DNA of 64,000 nt from Rhabditoides inermis (GCA_963966185.1 CAWZYM010000131.1:163058-227057), one strand, 5' to 3'; counted from the stretch's first letter, positions 1 to 10,437 are shown. Made by a program: numbers and translations. Notes: a model not told the origin generated them from the letters alone.

Positions 1-128
1 TTGTCGCGTTTTCGCTCATGTTGCATTTTCGAATGTTTTTGAGCTCGTATTTCATGCTTACAATTCTCTCGCGTTTTCGTCCGTTAATTTTTTTTAAAGT
101 GTTGGTTGTTGTAATGTGTTCCTTGCAG

Positions 129-575
129 GTAATTCGCTCTCTGTGAGCCCCATCAACCCGCCCTACACCACTTTCCCGCCATCAAGGTGAGCCTTTTTTA
201 TATTCCAATTTATTTCGGTTTGATAAACGTTGATTTGTTTTAAATAATATAATTTGTTTCAGGTCATCTCTGTGTGGATCGACCGTCTCGCCTTCTTCAG
301 CTCATTCGTCTTGAGGTATGCGTTTTATTTTGACCATATAATTTATGTTTCACGTCACTTTACAAATTCTAACAGCTATAATAGTATTCCATCAGTGTTG
401 TTCAACCATGTTTTATTGTAGTATGTTGATTTACGTTTACATGAGCTGTGTTGCAGCATCCCTGGTGTGACTCGCTGCACACCTTCACGCGGCGCATCGA
501 CGGAGTCAATCTCGAGTTGGTGGGTGTCTTTTTTTTGGATTTTTTTTTAATGCATTGCGGCGTTCTATATTAAAA

Positions 576-616
<41 letters not shown>

Positions 617-1149
617 CTAATAATTTTCAGGTCTCCTATTCCTTCGGAGCGACCGCCCGCTTCCTGCCTCCCGTAGCTCATCCATCCCGAGGTATGTGTC
701 GTCTGTCGTATTTCGTTCAGCTGTTATTTCATGATTCACGTTACTTACATAACTCTGATGGGGAAAAGCTTCCTCTATCGGTATAGTATACCCGAATTTT
801 ATAGTAGTATGTAGATGTACGTTCACATGAGCTATGTTTTTTTTAATGTTGCATTTTGCAGCTCTTCGAGTGTCTCGTAGTACTCGTGCACGCGGTGCAG
901 CTACAACTTCGACTTCAAGGAGGTGGGTTTTTAATAATAACAAATTTTCGAACTCAATATGCCATTTTGTATTAGTATGGATTTAGTATTAATTCATGGC
1001 GCATTTTAAAATGTAGGTACAAGTATTCTAATGGTATTGTTTAGTGAATCAATATGTTTAGTGAGCTCGTCCGAGCCGTCCTGCCGTGCCGTGCAGTTCG
1101 CCCTTCGTCTCCGTTTTGCCGCACCCGTCTCCATCAAGCACCGCAATAG
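129..1149 (+). other. Chain of six short leader exons upstream of the Helitron ORF
   Basis: Six short segments are bounded by good splice sites: about 129-186, 263-315, 457-519, 631-691, 862-922 and 1062-1149. A final acceptor lies at 1259, just before the ORF start. Acceptors are TTGCAG, TTTCAG, TTTTCAG, TTTTGCAG or similar, and donors are GTGAG, GTATG or GTGGG. Exons are 53-88 nt and GC-rich, while introns are AT-rich. Each exon is open in at least one frame, but no joined frame clearly runs into the ATG at 1292. They are best read as a spliced 5' leader. An alternative is captured host exons. Confidence 0.5.
580..611. repeat. (AT)n microsatellite inside a leader intron
   Basis: About 15 AT dinucleotides lie just before the acceptor of the fourth leader exon. 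Confidence 0.9.
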
Positions 1150-1291
1150 GTTGGTTTATTTATTCATTGTTTGTTTGGTTATTACGTACCTTTATCCGCA
1201 AGGAATTGTTTTTGGGATACTTTTAGTTGTATTATAAATACATATATTCTATTTTGTAGTCTGACGTCCTCCTGCTCGGACAAAACACAAA

Positions 1292-4200
1292 ATGAGCTCA
1301 AACGAGACTCAAGTTGCCATTGAGCAAGGTTACCACTACACTGATCTGACAGTACAACTTGCTGATGACCACCTGCAGAAATATGTTGACCACTTGGTGC
1401 TTTCTTCTGCGCAGAACATGCGTGCCTGGGTCGTCGACGTTAACTTGTCGCGAGTGTATGCCTCCGGAGTGGTCCTTCCCGTTGACATACCCAACATGAT
1501 ATACAAATGTGGCGTCGTCGATCCTGATGTCGTTCTCGTTCCTGTTCATGTTCCTGGTCACTACTACATGATCGCTATCTATCCCAACTCGAACGAATTC
1601 ACTGTATATGACTCAATTGCTGGCAACATTCGGTGCAAAGCCGATAACCCGTTCCTCTTGTATCTGCGCAAGAATGTGCTTCCTCATGTGAGCCGTTCGA
1701 ATGCTCCGCCGGTTCTCAAGGCCGGTGAATGTGACATTCAGCCGGATGCTACGTCGTGCGGCTTCTTTGTCCTCTCGAACATGGAGCACCTGATGTATGG
1801 TCGTAGTCCGCTCGCGTCGATGAACAGCATTGCGAAGGTAATGGGGTATCGGCAGAAACTGCAAGCCTTCTGCTTCAAGAAGTTGTTCCTCGACAAGCAG
1901 CAGCAGCAGCAGCAGGTAAGAAAGGTGAGTGAAACGCGGACAAAGTCTGCGGCCGGAGTAGAGACCAAGTCTCCTCACGGTTTGGCCCTGACAAAGTCTG
2001 TGGTCGGAGTAGAGACCAAGTCTCCTCCAATAGTTTCCTCCTCCCCCACTTACAGCTCTGTCGTATCTTCTCCGCCCCGTTCCACTCCGGTTCCTCCGAT
2101 GCCTCGTCTCTCTCTGCAATCTCACTTTCCTCCCCTGACTGTAAAAGAGATGCTCCAAGCATCCAAGAAGGGTCGCCTATCTGCTCCGCCCGTGAATGCT
2201 CCTCCATCTTCAAGTCTGCGAAAGCGGCGTTCATGCGAGGGAGGCGTGAATCAGGAAACTATTCAGCGCATGATGCAACTTGCCATGGGCTCAAATTCCC
2301 CGTTGTCTACTCCTGTCGCTACTCTTCCTATTTCTTCTCCTCCTCCTCCTCCTCCTCCAACTACTACTCCTGTGAAGCGTGGTAAGAATGTTGTTACACC
2401 GCCTGTTCGAGCTCCTCCTCCTGTTAATGCTTCTCTGCCATCTCCGACTCCGAATGTGCAGTCGAAGAGAAGGCAGGCAAACAAGGTTGACAACGACATA
2501 CTCCAGCGCATGCTTGCTCTTGCTGCAAAGCCGAGTGAACCTACAAGTAAAATCGTTGACAAGGAAGTGGAGAGAGCAGCAACTCTCGCTCGCAAACAAA
2601 CCCAGCGCGCATCTGTGACAAAACGTCGCCGCGAGCAACAAGCTGACACTGTTGCGCACAAGTCCAAGTATGTACGCAAGACTTTGAACTTCTTTAAGGC
2701 AGCTTCTGATAAGGCGTTTTGTCCGGAGTACATGAGTCTTGGTAAGATGGAAGAGTGTATGTTCGACTATTGCCGCGCTCTGAAGTTCCAGCAGGAGTCG
2801 TCGGGTGTATGTTGCAGCAATGGCGCGGTGAACATTCCCGATGCTCCCTCCATTCGTTCCAACTTGATGGTTAAGCTCTATGATCTGGCTCGCGATAAAC
2901 GGTCGTATTATAACTCTTTTCATCATTATAATAAAAATTTGGCAATGGCTTCGCTGTTGATGCGTCGCGCGGACAACGTTCCGAAGGGTGAGCCGGTGGT
3001 GGTAGTTCAGGGTAAAATGAGCCCGGGAGTGTGCCATCTGTTGCCATCGGAGACGGGTAAGCCCGGTTTTGCACATCTCTACTATGTGCCGGGTGCGAAG
3101 GAGGACATTTGGGGTAGGATGTCTAACAGCGACGAAGTCGATCGGAAACTGCTCGAAGAGCTGTATGAGATTCTGTGCACACATAACCCGTACACTGCTG
3201 CATACAAATCTACTTACAAGCTTTATATGGATTTAGTGAAACAGAACATTGAGGCCGGTCGTCCCTATTTGATTCCGTGTGTTGGCATGAAATTTGTTTC
3301 GCACAAGGATAGACGATTCACGAACATGGTGAAGGGGCATCATCCCGGAACTCTCAATATTCCTGGTAACAATTCTGAAGTAGCGGTGCTGTACAGTGCC
3401 GCGGACGGTAGTCCACCCACACTGGAGCAGCTCAAAGAGAGCTCCTGGGTGATGACCCACAACGGGCAAGCGCGGCCAATGCCGCATTATGATGTCAATT
3501 CAGATCCGCTAATGTTTCCGGTTCTGTTTCCAGAGGGTAATCCGTTCTTCCGTCGTTTTGTAGTCAGGAATGGATATGTGAGTGATGGCGAGGACGACGA
3601 CGACGACGGGAACAATGATGACGCCAACGATATTCTGAACATACATGGTGACCAAGAAGGTCAACTTTCCGCCGGTGACTTGAGTGATTCCGATGAAGTG
3701 CCTGGTGACAAAAAGAAGACAAAGAAGCGTAAGTTTGTCAGTTACTCGGAGCTGGCTCGGTATTCGTATCGTCGAACGATGAGTAACAAGGATTTGCATT
3801 GGATTCTCGGCGCGGGCAAAATGCTCCAGCTCCACGGCACTTTCACGTTTACACGTGTCGAGTCTGAGCGTCTGGCCCAAATTCGCCGCAAGCAACAAGA
3901 ACTGTTGAAGATTGAACACAACGAGTATTTCAACTGGATGAGGGCGAGGATGGAGAGTAGGGGGATACAAGTAGGGCAGTTTGTTTATATGCCTGCTGTT
4001 TTTGTCGGTAGCAAGAAGTGGTGTGAGGACAACTACCATAATGCGATGGCCATGGCAGCGCAGTGCGGCAAACCGCACCTCTTCATCACTCTCACCGGGA
4101 ATCCCGGTTGGAGTGAAGTGACAGAGAACCTTATTGGCAAGAATGCCATGGACGATCCGGACTTGTTGGCGCGTGTTTGTAAACTGAAGTTTGATCAGGC

Positions 4201-7057
4201 ATGGCACCTGATCAAGAACAAGGAGATATTTGGTAAGGTGAAGTCGATCTGGTGGAGGATAGAGTTTCAGAAGCGCGGCGTTCCTCATTGTCATATGCTT
4301 GTAACTCTTGAAGAGGACATTTCCGAGGAGGATATACCAAAGTATATCTCCGCGGAAATTCCTGTTCTTCCTGACGAGAGTGATCCGAACTATGAGAATA
4401 TGAAGAAGCTCAAAGAGCTGGTGTTGAAACACATGGTGCACAATCCTTGCACTGGTAAGAATCACTACACATGTCGCAAGGACGACCCCAAGTATTGTAA
4501 GAAAAAGTTCCCTAAGCCGTTTAGGGATGAGATGGTGATTGACAAGTATGGAATGCCTCACTATCCTCGTCCTAACAATGGTGAATGGGCGGTCCTCAAG
4601 GATGGTACAACTCAGGTGACAAACCGAGACATTGTTCCCTTTAACCATTTGTTGATGCTGGCGCTGGGAACGCATTGTAACGTGGAGTACTGCGGTTCCA
4701 GCGCTTCTTACAAGTACATTTCTAAGTATTTGACGAAAGGTGTTGATACTCTTCTGGCTGCGCTCGCTTCTGGCAACATGGAGAAGATCAAGGACTACAT
4801 GAAGATGGGTAAGGACGGAGTTGAGAAGATGTACTTTGACGAGGGGGAAGAGTATGTAAAGTTGCGGTATTTGTCCGCCTGCGAAGCGTTCTATCGACTT
4901 CACAACTTTGGTATTGTCAGGTCAACGCACACGGTAAAAACGATTGGTGTGCACCTGCCTGGCGAACAGCCAATATTCTTCCAGAAGGGAAAAATACCCA
5001 AGTTGAGTAAGACCAAGTCTATGTTTGTAGCATATATGCAGAAGGTGAACGACGATCCCGAAGCTTCTCATCTGACGTTTGAGGAGTTGTCGAGGCAGTA
5101 CAGATTCAATCCGAAGACTTCAACTTACACTAAGTATCAACGCAACAAATACGTTGTGACCCGGTTGTTCCAAGTGAATCCTCGCAATGTCGAGAAGTTT
5201 GCGCTGCGTCTCATTGTACAGGCTCGTCCGATCAAGTCGTATGAGGATGCGAGGACTGTAAGTGGTGTTGTCTATGAAACGTTTAACGAGGCTGCAATCG
5301 CCGCCGGACTGATCCACAACGACCGCACCTGGGACGAGTGCATGGCGGAGGCGGCTCATTCCGACATGCCGAAGCGGCTGAGGAATCTGTTCGCTTCTAT
5401 CCTCCTACACTGCTCGCCTCCCGATCCGGTGGGATTGTGGGACAAGTACAAAGAGAGGATGGCTCCGCGCAACATGAACAGGTCGTTAGATGAGAATATT
5501 GCGACTGCTCTGAGAAGACTCAAATGGATTCTCGAGCGAAATGGTCATACTCTAACCGAGTACGGTCTTCCTGATGACGCTGCCGAGGATGATGACGACG
5601 ACGACGTGAACATGGTGAACGTGGTGAACAGTCCACTCAATCCTGAACAGGATCGCGTTATTTCTCATGTTATGGCAGCTGTGCGACAAGCGAAGGAGTC
5701 TCGTGGTGACGTTTGCTTTTCAATGCAGGGTAGTGGCGGTACCGGCAAGACGTTTGTGTATAATCAGATTATTGCTCTATGTAAGAGGGAAAGCCTCAAG
5801 GTGTTGGTGGTGAGTAGCACCGGTATCGCCGCGACTCTACTGAAGGGAGGTCAGACGTCTCACTCCGCCTTCAAACTGCCTCCCAAGTTGAACAAGGATA
5901 GCGTGAGCGGTGTCAAGGCGCACTCGGATCAGGGCAAGCGACTTGGTGAGGTCGATCTGGTGATCTGGGATGAGTGTACAATGAGCATAATGTATGCGCT
6001 GGAATGTGTGAACAATGTGCTCAAGTTGTGCGCGTCTGGCGTCAACGCCAATAAGCCGTTTGGTGGTGTGGTGATGCTGTGCGGAGGCGATTGGAAGCAA
6101 CTTCTTCCGGTAGTGGAGGGAGAGGATCCCGTCGTGTCCGCGAGTGTCACTTTGAAGCGCAGTCCACTTTGGGCATTGTTCAAGACGTTCACTCTCAAAC
6201 AGAACATGCGTGTCAAACAAGGCGAGGCTGAGTTTGCCAAGTATCTGGAGTTGGTGGGCTCGGGTGAACATGAACAAGTTGACGGTCGTTTAATGTTGCC
6301 TGAACGGTTTCTCGTCAACTCGGAGAACGAGATAGTCAATTGGTTGTACACGCCGACCGTACTCAAGTCTCCGGATCAGATGGCCAAGGTGGCTATTCTC
6401 GTCTTGAAGAATGTGGACTCGTTGAGAATCAATGAGGAGATTCTGAACTTGTGCGATGGTCAAACGTTCACATCGGTTTCGACTGATGCGCCGATCGATT
6501 TGGTGAGCCGAGAGGCGAGTGTCGATCTCGCTGGTCGGCATCGCATGGCCACATCGATCGAGCATATTTGGAAGGAGACTCCAAGTGGATTTCCGCCGCA
6601 CAAGTTGAGGTTGAAGGTTGGCTGCATAATAATGCTACTGCGCAATTTGAATGTGGCTGATGGTCTTTGCAATGGCACGAGACTGGAGGTTGTGAACTTT
6701 TCACAGAACATGTTGGAGTGTAAGAATGTGACAACGAACGCGCCCGATACTGTGTACATTCCAAAGGTGAAACTGACGTACGAGAATCCGCGCAATGACC
6801 TCGCCTTTGAGCGTTGGCAGTTCCCCGTGCGGCTCTCGTATGCAATGACTATAAATAAGAGTCAGGGACAAACGTTTGAAAAGGTCGGAATGGTCCTCAA
6901 GGCCCAACCGTTTGCGCACGGGCAGTTCTATGTGGGTCTTTCGCGCATTCGAAGCGCGGACGGTCTGCGCGTGTTCGCCGCCTGGAGCAGTCGCAGCCGC
7001 GCGGTCGGGACGACAGCGAAGCCGATCCGCAACGTGGTGTACAAGGATGTGCTCTGA
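1292..7057 (+). CDS. Helitron Rep-helicase with N-terminal Ulp1-like protease
   Basis: The single open frame of 1,921 residues has every part of a Helitron replicase. Residues about 70-175 look like a Ulp1/SENP protease: His90 (GHYYMIAI), Asp107 (VYDSIAG), Gln150 and Cys156 (DATSCGFF) match its catalytic set. Residues about 200-450 are a Gln/Pro/Ser-rich linker. A Cys-rich finger (ECMFDYC...GVCC) lies near 490-515. The HUH nuclease motif is PHCHM (His999, His1001), and the paired tyrosines are Tyr1142 and Tyr1146 in YISKYLTKG. The Pif1/RecD-like helicase has Walker A GSGGTGKT (1480-1487), Walker B WDE (Asp1560-Glu1561) and a C-terminal TINKSQGQ motif. The known role of the family is single-strand nicking and rolling-circle transposition in the nucleus. 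The protease may process the polyprotein or act on SUMO-like tags, which is inference. No frameshift or missing catalytic residue is seen, so the copy looks intact. The start follows the last leader acceptor at 1259. Confidence 0.93.
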   Translation: MSSNETQVAIEQGYHYTDLTVQLADDHLQKYVDHLVLSSAQNMRAWVVDVNLSRVYASGVVLPVDIPNMIYKCGVVDPDVVLVPVHVPGHYYMIAIYPNSNEFTVYDSIAGNIRCKADNPFLLYLRKNVLPHVSRSNAPPVLKAGECDIQPDATSCGFFVLSNMEHLMYGRSPLASMNSIAKVMGYRQKLQAFCFKKLFLDKQQQQQQVRKVSETRTKSAAGVETKSPHGLALTKSVVGVETKSPPIVSSSPTYSSVVSSPPRSTPVPPMPRLSLQSHFPPLTVKEMLQASKKGRLSAPPVNAPPSSSLRKRRSCEGGVNQETIQRMMQLAMGSNSPLSTPVATLPISSPPPPPPPTTTPVKRGKNVVTPPVRAPPPVNASLPSPTPNVQSKRRQANKVDNDILQRMLALAAKPSEPTSKIVDKEVERAATLARKQTQRASVTKRRREQQADTVAHKSKYVRKTLNFFKAASDKAFCPEYMSLGKMEECMFDYCRALKFQQESSGVCCSNGAVNIPDAPSIRSNLMVKLYDLARDKRSYYNSFHHYNKNLAMASLLMRRADNVPKGEPVVVVQGKMSPGVCHLLPSETGKPGFAHLYYVPGAKEDIWGRMSNSDEVDRKLLEELYEILCTHNPYTAAYKSTYKLYMDLVKQNIEAGRPYLIPCVGMKFVSHKDRRFTNMVKGHHPGTLNIPGNNSEVAVLYSAADGSPPTLEQLKESSWVMTHNGQARPMPHYDVNSDPLMFPVLFPEGNPFFRRFVVRNGYVSDGEDDDDDGNNDDANDILNIHGDQEGQLSAGDLSDSDEVPGDKKKTKKRKFVSYSELARYSYRRTMSNKDLHWILGAGKMLQLHGTFTFTRVESERLAQIRRKQQELLKIEHNEYFNWMRARMESRGIQVGQFVYMPAVFVGSKKWCEDNYHNAMAMAAQCGKPHLFITLTGNPGWSEVTENLIGKNAMDDPDLLARVCKLKFDQAWHLIKNKEIFGKVKSIWWRIEFQKRGVPHCHMLVTLEEDISEEDIPKYISAEIPVLPDESDPNYENMKKLKELVLKHMVHNPCTGKNHYTCRKDDPKYCKKKFPKPFRDEMVIDKYGMPHYPRPNNGEWAVLKDGTTQVTNRDIVPFNHLLMLALGTHCNVEYCGSSASYKYISKYLTKGVDTLLAALASGNMEKIKDYMKMGKDGVEKMYFDEGEEYVKLRYLSACEAFYRLHNFGIVRSTHTVKTIGVHLPGEQPIFFQKGKIPKLSKTKSMFVAYMQKVNDDPEASHLTFEELSRQYRFNPKTSTYTKYQRNKYVVTRLFQVNPRNVEKFALRLIVQARPIKSYEDARTVSGVVYETFNEAAIAAGLIHNDRTWDECMAEAAHSDMPKRLRNLFASILLHCSPPDPVGLWDKYKERMAPRNMNRSLDENIATALRRLKWILERNGHTLTEYGLPDDAAEDDDDDDVNMVNVVNSPLNPEQDRVISHVMAAVRQAKESRGDVCFSMQGSGGTGKTFVYNQIIALCKRESLKVLVVSSTGIAATLLKGGQTSHSAFKLPPKLNKDSVSGVKAHSDQGKRLGEVDLVIWDECTMSIMYALECVNNVLKLCASGVNANKPFGGVVMLCGGDWKQLLPVVEGEDPVVSASVTLKRSPLWALFKTFTLKQNMRVKQGEAEFAKYLELVGSGEHEQVDGRLMLPERFLVNSENEIVNWLYTPTVLKSPDQMAKVAILVLKNVDSLRINEEILNLCDGQTFTSVSTDAPIDLVSREASVDLAGRHRMATSIEHIWKETPSGFPPHKLRLKVGCIIMLLRNLNVADGLCNGTRLEVVNFSQNMLECKNVTTNAPDTVYIPKVKLTYENPRNDLAFERWQFPVRLSYAMTINKSQGQTFEKVGMVLKAQPFAHGQFYVGLSRIRSADGLRVFAAWSSRSRAVGTTAKPIRNVVYKDVL

Positions 7058-7092
7058 GTTTTCCTTTGTTTATTTTCTGAGTAGTAGTGATT

Positions 7093-7127
<35 letters not shown>

Positions 7128-7645
7128 TGAGTGTGTGTGTGTGTGTTTTTTATCCTTTTGTTTTCAGATAGCTGGTGTCTCGTTGCGGTCGGTGCGCGCC
7201 TTTGCCTTTCTTTTGCCCCGCTCTTTTGCCTTTTTGCGCCGCTTTTTTGTCATATGTTCATGTTGCTTACTTTTGCATAATAGCAACTTTTCGATCAGTT
7301 TCGATTTCTTTCGCACAAATAAAGCCCTCTTTTGCTCACTTATTGTGTTGTTTCGATATGATTCATGGTGGTGGGTTGTGGGGTACGGTACTGGTTGTGG
7401 AGTTGGTTCAAAGTGGTTGTGAAGGTGTGCTATATGTTTACTGTTTGGTCGTTTTCGTTCCTCCTCGATCTGCACCACGTTGACGTATCGGACGCATTGC
7501 AGGCTGTATGCTTCACTCAAAGGGGGGTCGAGGGGGGCGCAGCCCCCTCGGCGGGGGGGTCCAAGGGGGGGCGGCAGCCCCCCCTTGAGGTAAAACAAAA
7601 GCAAAACCCCCTCTTTCTAATTCCTCATGGCCACTCCCAGGCTAG
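7058..7645 (+). other. Helitron 3' untranslated and terminal region
   Basis: A (GA)n/(GT)n microsatellite lies at about 7095-7148. A splice-like TTTTCAG is at 7162-7168 and a polyadenylation signal AATAAA at 7318-7323. Two G-rich/C-rich hairpins (about 7518-7590) have loops GGAG/GGCA between runs of six or seven G and C. The element ends at CTAG. Confidence 0.6.
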
Positions 7646-7774
7646 TCACCTACCTATAGTATATAGCAAGGGAAATTTCTCTGTGACGCCACTATAAGCT
7701 TCATTTGCATATTACGGCGACTTTTGTAATGGCTGGTGGACTCGTGATGATGCCGAGATGTCAGCAAAATCCTC

Positions 7775-7854
7775 TGCCCGCGCCGGGAATCGAACCCGTG
7801 GGTGTGGCGAGTGTAGGCGCGCCCGTGCGCCTTAGACCACTACACCACTTGGGC
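7775..7854 (-). other. tRNA-like module, type L (Pol III A/B-box head)
   Basis: The minus strand reads GCCCAAGTGGTGTAGTGG, then a Leu-like GTCTAAGGC, and later GGGTTCGAATCCC. The T arm pairs well, and the first four acceptor bases pair with the 3' end. The remaining acceptor pairs and a normal anticodon arm are missing, so this is a tRNA-derived module and not a working tRNA gene. Other copies are at 9785-9863, 10930-11008 and 12720-12798 on minus, and 26689-26767, 27649-27727, 29376-29455 and 30324-30402 on plus. All lie in the 5' part of the Helitron-like elements. Confidence 0.6.
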
Positions 7855-9285
7855 TTGTGCGAGCAGAGCGCGAGAGAGCAATGAGGAGGCAGCGAGGGGG
7901 CGTGGCCTGCGATAGCGCACGTGTGTGTGTGTGTGAATGGGCGATTGCGAATGATATCGATAATTGCGCAACGGGGATGAAGGGGACAATGTGTTGGGGA
8001 GTGGTTGGGCTAATGTATTGAATAGTATTTGCATTGATATCGATTGATTAATAGTGATTAAACGTATCAGTGCACGGGTTTTAATTGGTTGGTGCGTGCA
8101 ATCGACTGTAATAAAGCGGGTATGCGTCGTGGACATGTTTTGTTTGTTTCAATATTTTCTTTTTATTATATTCTTTTGTTCTAATCGCGTTTTGTCACTT
8201 TGATATGCGTTTAATATCAAAATAATCGCTTGAAACGCGTTTCGCAAAAACATCGTGTTTCGTTGTGCGGTGTATGGTGTAGCACAGTGATGATGACAAT
8301 TCAATCAGCTGGGCGTGCGTGTTTGTGTTTATTTCTTTGTTTTTCGATGTTTTTATAATATGATTCGTGTTGCAATGTGTTTTATAATTTTTGTCGATAC
8401 TAATTTGACGTGCTGTACGCGTTTGTATTGCGTGTCGCACTCGTTCCATTGCGTTATCACTCGCGTTGCAATTTCGAATGTTTTTGAATTTCGTTGATTT
8501 TGTTGTTGTTTTGTATTGCGTTGTTGTTTTATTAGTTTGCATCGTGTTCTACATGTTTATTATTATTAATTTCAGGGTGATCAAAGTTGGACAAGCCAGC
8601 TGTGTCGTGCGGCGACGGAACCGAGGCGTTCAAGGTGCGTGTTATTTATTTAATTTTGTTTACGTTTCATTATGATCATTGCACTGTGTTCTTCTTACTA
8701 AATTGCTTTGTGTTGTACTTCAGTTGTTGTGTTTTATAATACAAATTGTTGCAGTCTTTCGTCTACGGGGACGTGCTACCGGTCTGCTGCACCGTCGTCA
8801 CCGAGTTCAAGGTATGTTGTATATTTTATTTTTTTCCAATTTGTGAGCTATCGTCACATGTTGTTCAAGGCTCTCCTGTCTTGCTCCCTGCTCGTGTTGG
8901 GCGTCGTCGCTGGACTTGAAGGAGAAGAAGAAGCTCAAGTCGGACGCGGACGCACTCTCGACGGTTCAAGGTAGACGCTCATTTTATTAATTTGTTTACG
9001 TTAATTGACTAGAATTTTGATGTGTATTTGTAGTAGTGAAATATACATTGTGTTGTAGTTGGACCAAAAAAAACTCTCTTTAGCTCACTTGTTGTTATGA
9101 TATGATTGTGATGGTGGGTTGCGGGGTACGGTATTGGTAATGGATTTGGGATTGATTCAGAATGATTGTGATTTTTGTTATTTTACTGTTTGTTCGTGTT
9201 TTATCCTCTTCGAGCAGCACCCCGTTGACGCATCGGACGCACAGCAGACTGTACGATTCACTCGAAGGGGGGGGCAGGGGGGTCC

Positions 9286-9400
9286 ACTCCCTCAACCACT
9301 CCTCAACCACTCCCTTAACCACTCCCTCAACCACTCCCTCAACCACTCCCTCAACCACTCCCTCAACCACTCCCTCAACCACTCCCTCAACCACTCGCTT
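9286..9400. repeat. 12-bp tandem repeat (CTCAACCACTCC)n
   Basis: About nine near-perfect 12-bp units lie just before the G-rich hairpins of the 3' tail. An inverted counterpart with fewer units (GAGTGGTTGAGG) lies at about 30810-30905 in the minus-strand element. Confidence 0.85.
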
Positions 9401-10140
9401 ATCCTCTTCCTCGGGTATGAAAACTACCTCAAACCGCGATAATGCACTTTGACGAAACGGCAGAATAGCAGGGCGTTGGAATATGGGTCGAGGGGGGGCG
9501 GAGCCCCCCTCGGCGGGGGGGTCCAAGGGGGGGCGGCAGCCCCCCCTTGAGATAAAAAAAAAGTTTTGATGAATTTTCAAATTTGTTTTTTAAATTTCAA
9601 GAATAGTATTTTCACTCCAAACAAAAACTCATTGCCACTCCCAGGCTAGTCTCTACCTACAGTATATGAAAGTCGAAATTTCTCCGGAACGCCACTTAAG
9701 CGCAATTTGCATATATGCAAATTTCTCGATGATGTAATGGTACAAGGGGACCGAGGACGATGCCGAGATGTCAGCAAAATCCTCTGCCCGTACCGGGATC
9801 GAACCCGTGGGTGCGGCAGATTGAGGCGCGCCCGTGCGCCTTAGACCACTACACCACTTGGGTTGTGTGCGCAGCGGGCGAGAGAGCGATGAGGACAGCG
9901 CGCGTCGGGCGATAGCGTGTGAATGAGTGTGAATAGGCGTTGAATAGGCTGTGCGCTTTCGGAATCGATGCTACGATGGATGGAACATGTGGTGAAATGA
10001 TTGGACACGTGATTGCAATACGTCACTGCTTGATATCGATCAGATATCGATTGATATCGATTGATTGCAAGTGATTTCTGTGTATTGTGTATGCGACCGA
10101 GCGGGCCGAGACGAGTGCGAGCTTTGCGGGACGCAGCGCG

Positions 10141-10215
10141 TAGCTACTAATTGCTCAGGCGGTAGAGCGTCCGCCTGTCAAGCAGACGGTCCCGGGTTCG
10201 AATCCCGTCTGGCTC
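10141..10215 (+). other. tRNA-like module, type D
   Basis: A GCTCAGGCGGTAGAGC D-arm, a CTGTCAA anticodon-loop-like heptamer and GGTTCGAATCC are present, but the 5' acceptor strand does not pair with the 3' TCTGGCTC. Copies are at 11288-11361 and 13077-13150 on plus and at 26336-26410 and 28746-28820 on minus. The loop varies between copies (TGTCAA, TTTCAA), which argues against a maintained tRNA. Confidence 0.5.
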
Positions 10216-10283
10216 GCAACATTTTGCTTTCTTTCGACAAGTGTCAGAGGGATAGTGAACGGGTTTTGAGCGCATGAGAACGT

Positions 10284-10356
10284 CTCCCGGATAGTGTAGT
10301 GGCTATGATGCGGGCGTGTCAAGTGAGTGTCCGGGGTTCGAATTCCGCTGCTCCCA
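10284..10356 (+). other. tRNA-like module, type S
   Basis: The A-box-like AGTGTAGTGGCTA and B box GGGTTCGAATTCC lie between TCCCGG and GCTGCTCCCA. The two ends do not form an acceptor stem. Copies are at 11431-11502 and 13220-13291 on plus, and 26195-26267, 28186-28258, 28326-28398, 28466-28537 and 28605-28677 on minus. Confidence 0.5.
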
Positions 10357-10437
10357 AATGTTTTTGCCCATGTCTTTTATGAATTTTGCACAAGTTTTAA
10401 AGCCTTTCCTCTCTCATTTTCACTCCCTCAACCCAAA

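Larger units (their letters stand above)
1..7645 (+). mobile_element. Autonomous Helitron, 5' end outside the window
   Basis: The element contains a leader-exon chain, the Rep-helicase ORF (1292-7057) and a 3' tail ending GGCTAG at 7640-7645. The tail (about 7330-7645) has clear homologues at 9060-9649 and, inverted, at 30538-31015. These share a conserved non-coding stretch, G-rich/C-rich hairpins and the terminal CCACTCCCAGGCTAG, which defines a common 3' end. CTAG is a normal Helitron 3' terminus. The first 100 bases resemble the AT-rich stretch near 8440-8500, which lies about 0.8 kb inside the neighbouring element at 7646. The missing 5' end is therefore probably a similar distance upstream of base 1. 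Confidence 0.75.
7646..9649 (+). mobile_element. Non-autonomous Helitron-like element with two or three mini-exons
   Basis: The element runs from TC after one CTAG to the next CTAG (9646-9649). In order it holds a tRNA-like module on the minus strand (7775-7854), an AT-rich stretch homologous to the start of the window (about 8150-8560), spliced mini-exons and the Helitron 3' tail. The mini-exons 8576-8634 and 8755-8811 end in TTCAAG and splice in phase to give a short Cys-containing peptide (LDKPAVSCGDGTEAFK then SFVYGDVLPVCCTVVTEFK). A third ends near 8970. No transposase ORF is present. The mini-exon product is not recognised and could be a captured gene fragment. Confidence 0.6.

Noticed and set aside
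1298..6845. Many minus-strand and alternate-frame ORFs inside the Helitron replicase (up to 464 codons).
   Set aside because: They overlap a long gene with clear catalytic motifs and show no recognisable domain; they are shadows.
8466..8675. Small hydrophobic membrane proteins in AT-rich leaders (also near 43937, 49193, 56791 and 62413).
   Set aside because: T-rich sequence gives Phe/Val/Leu/Cys-rich frames by composition; the stretch precedes splice acceptors and looks like intron or leader.
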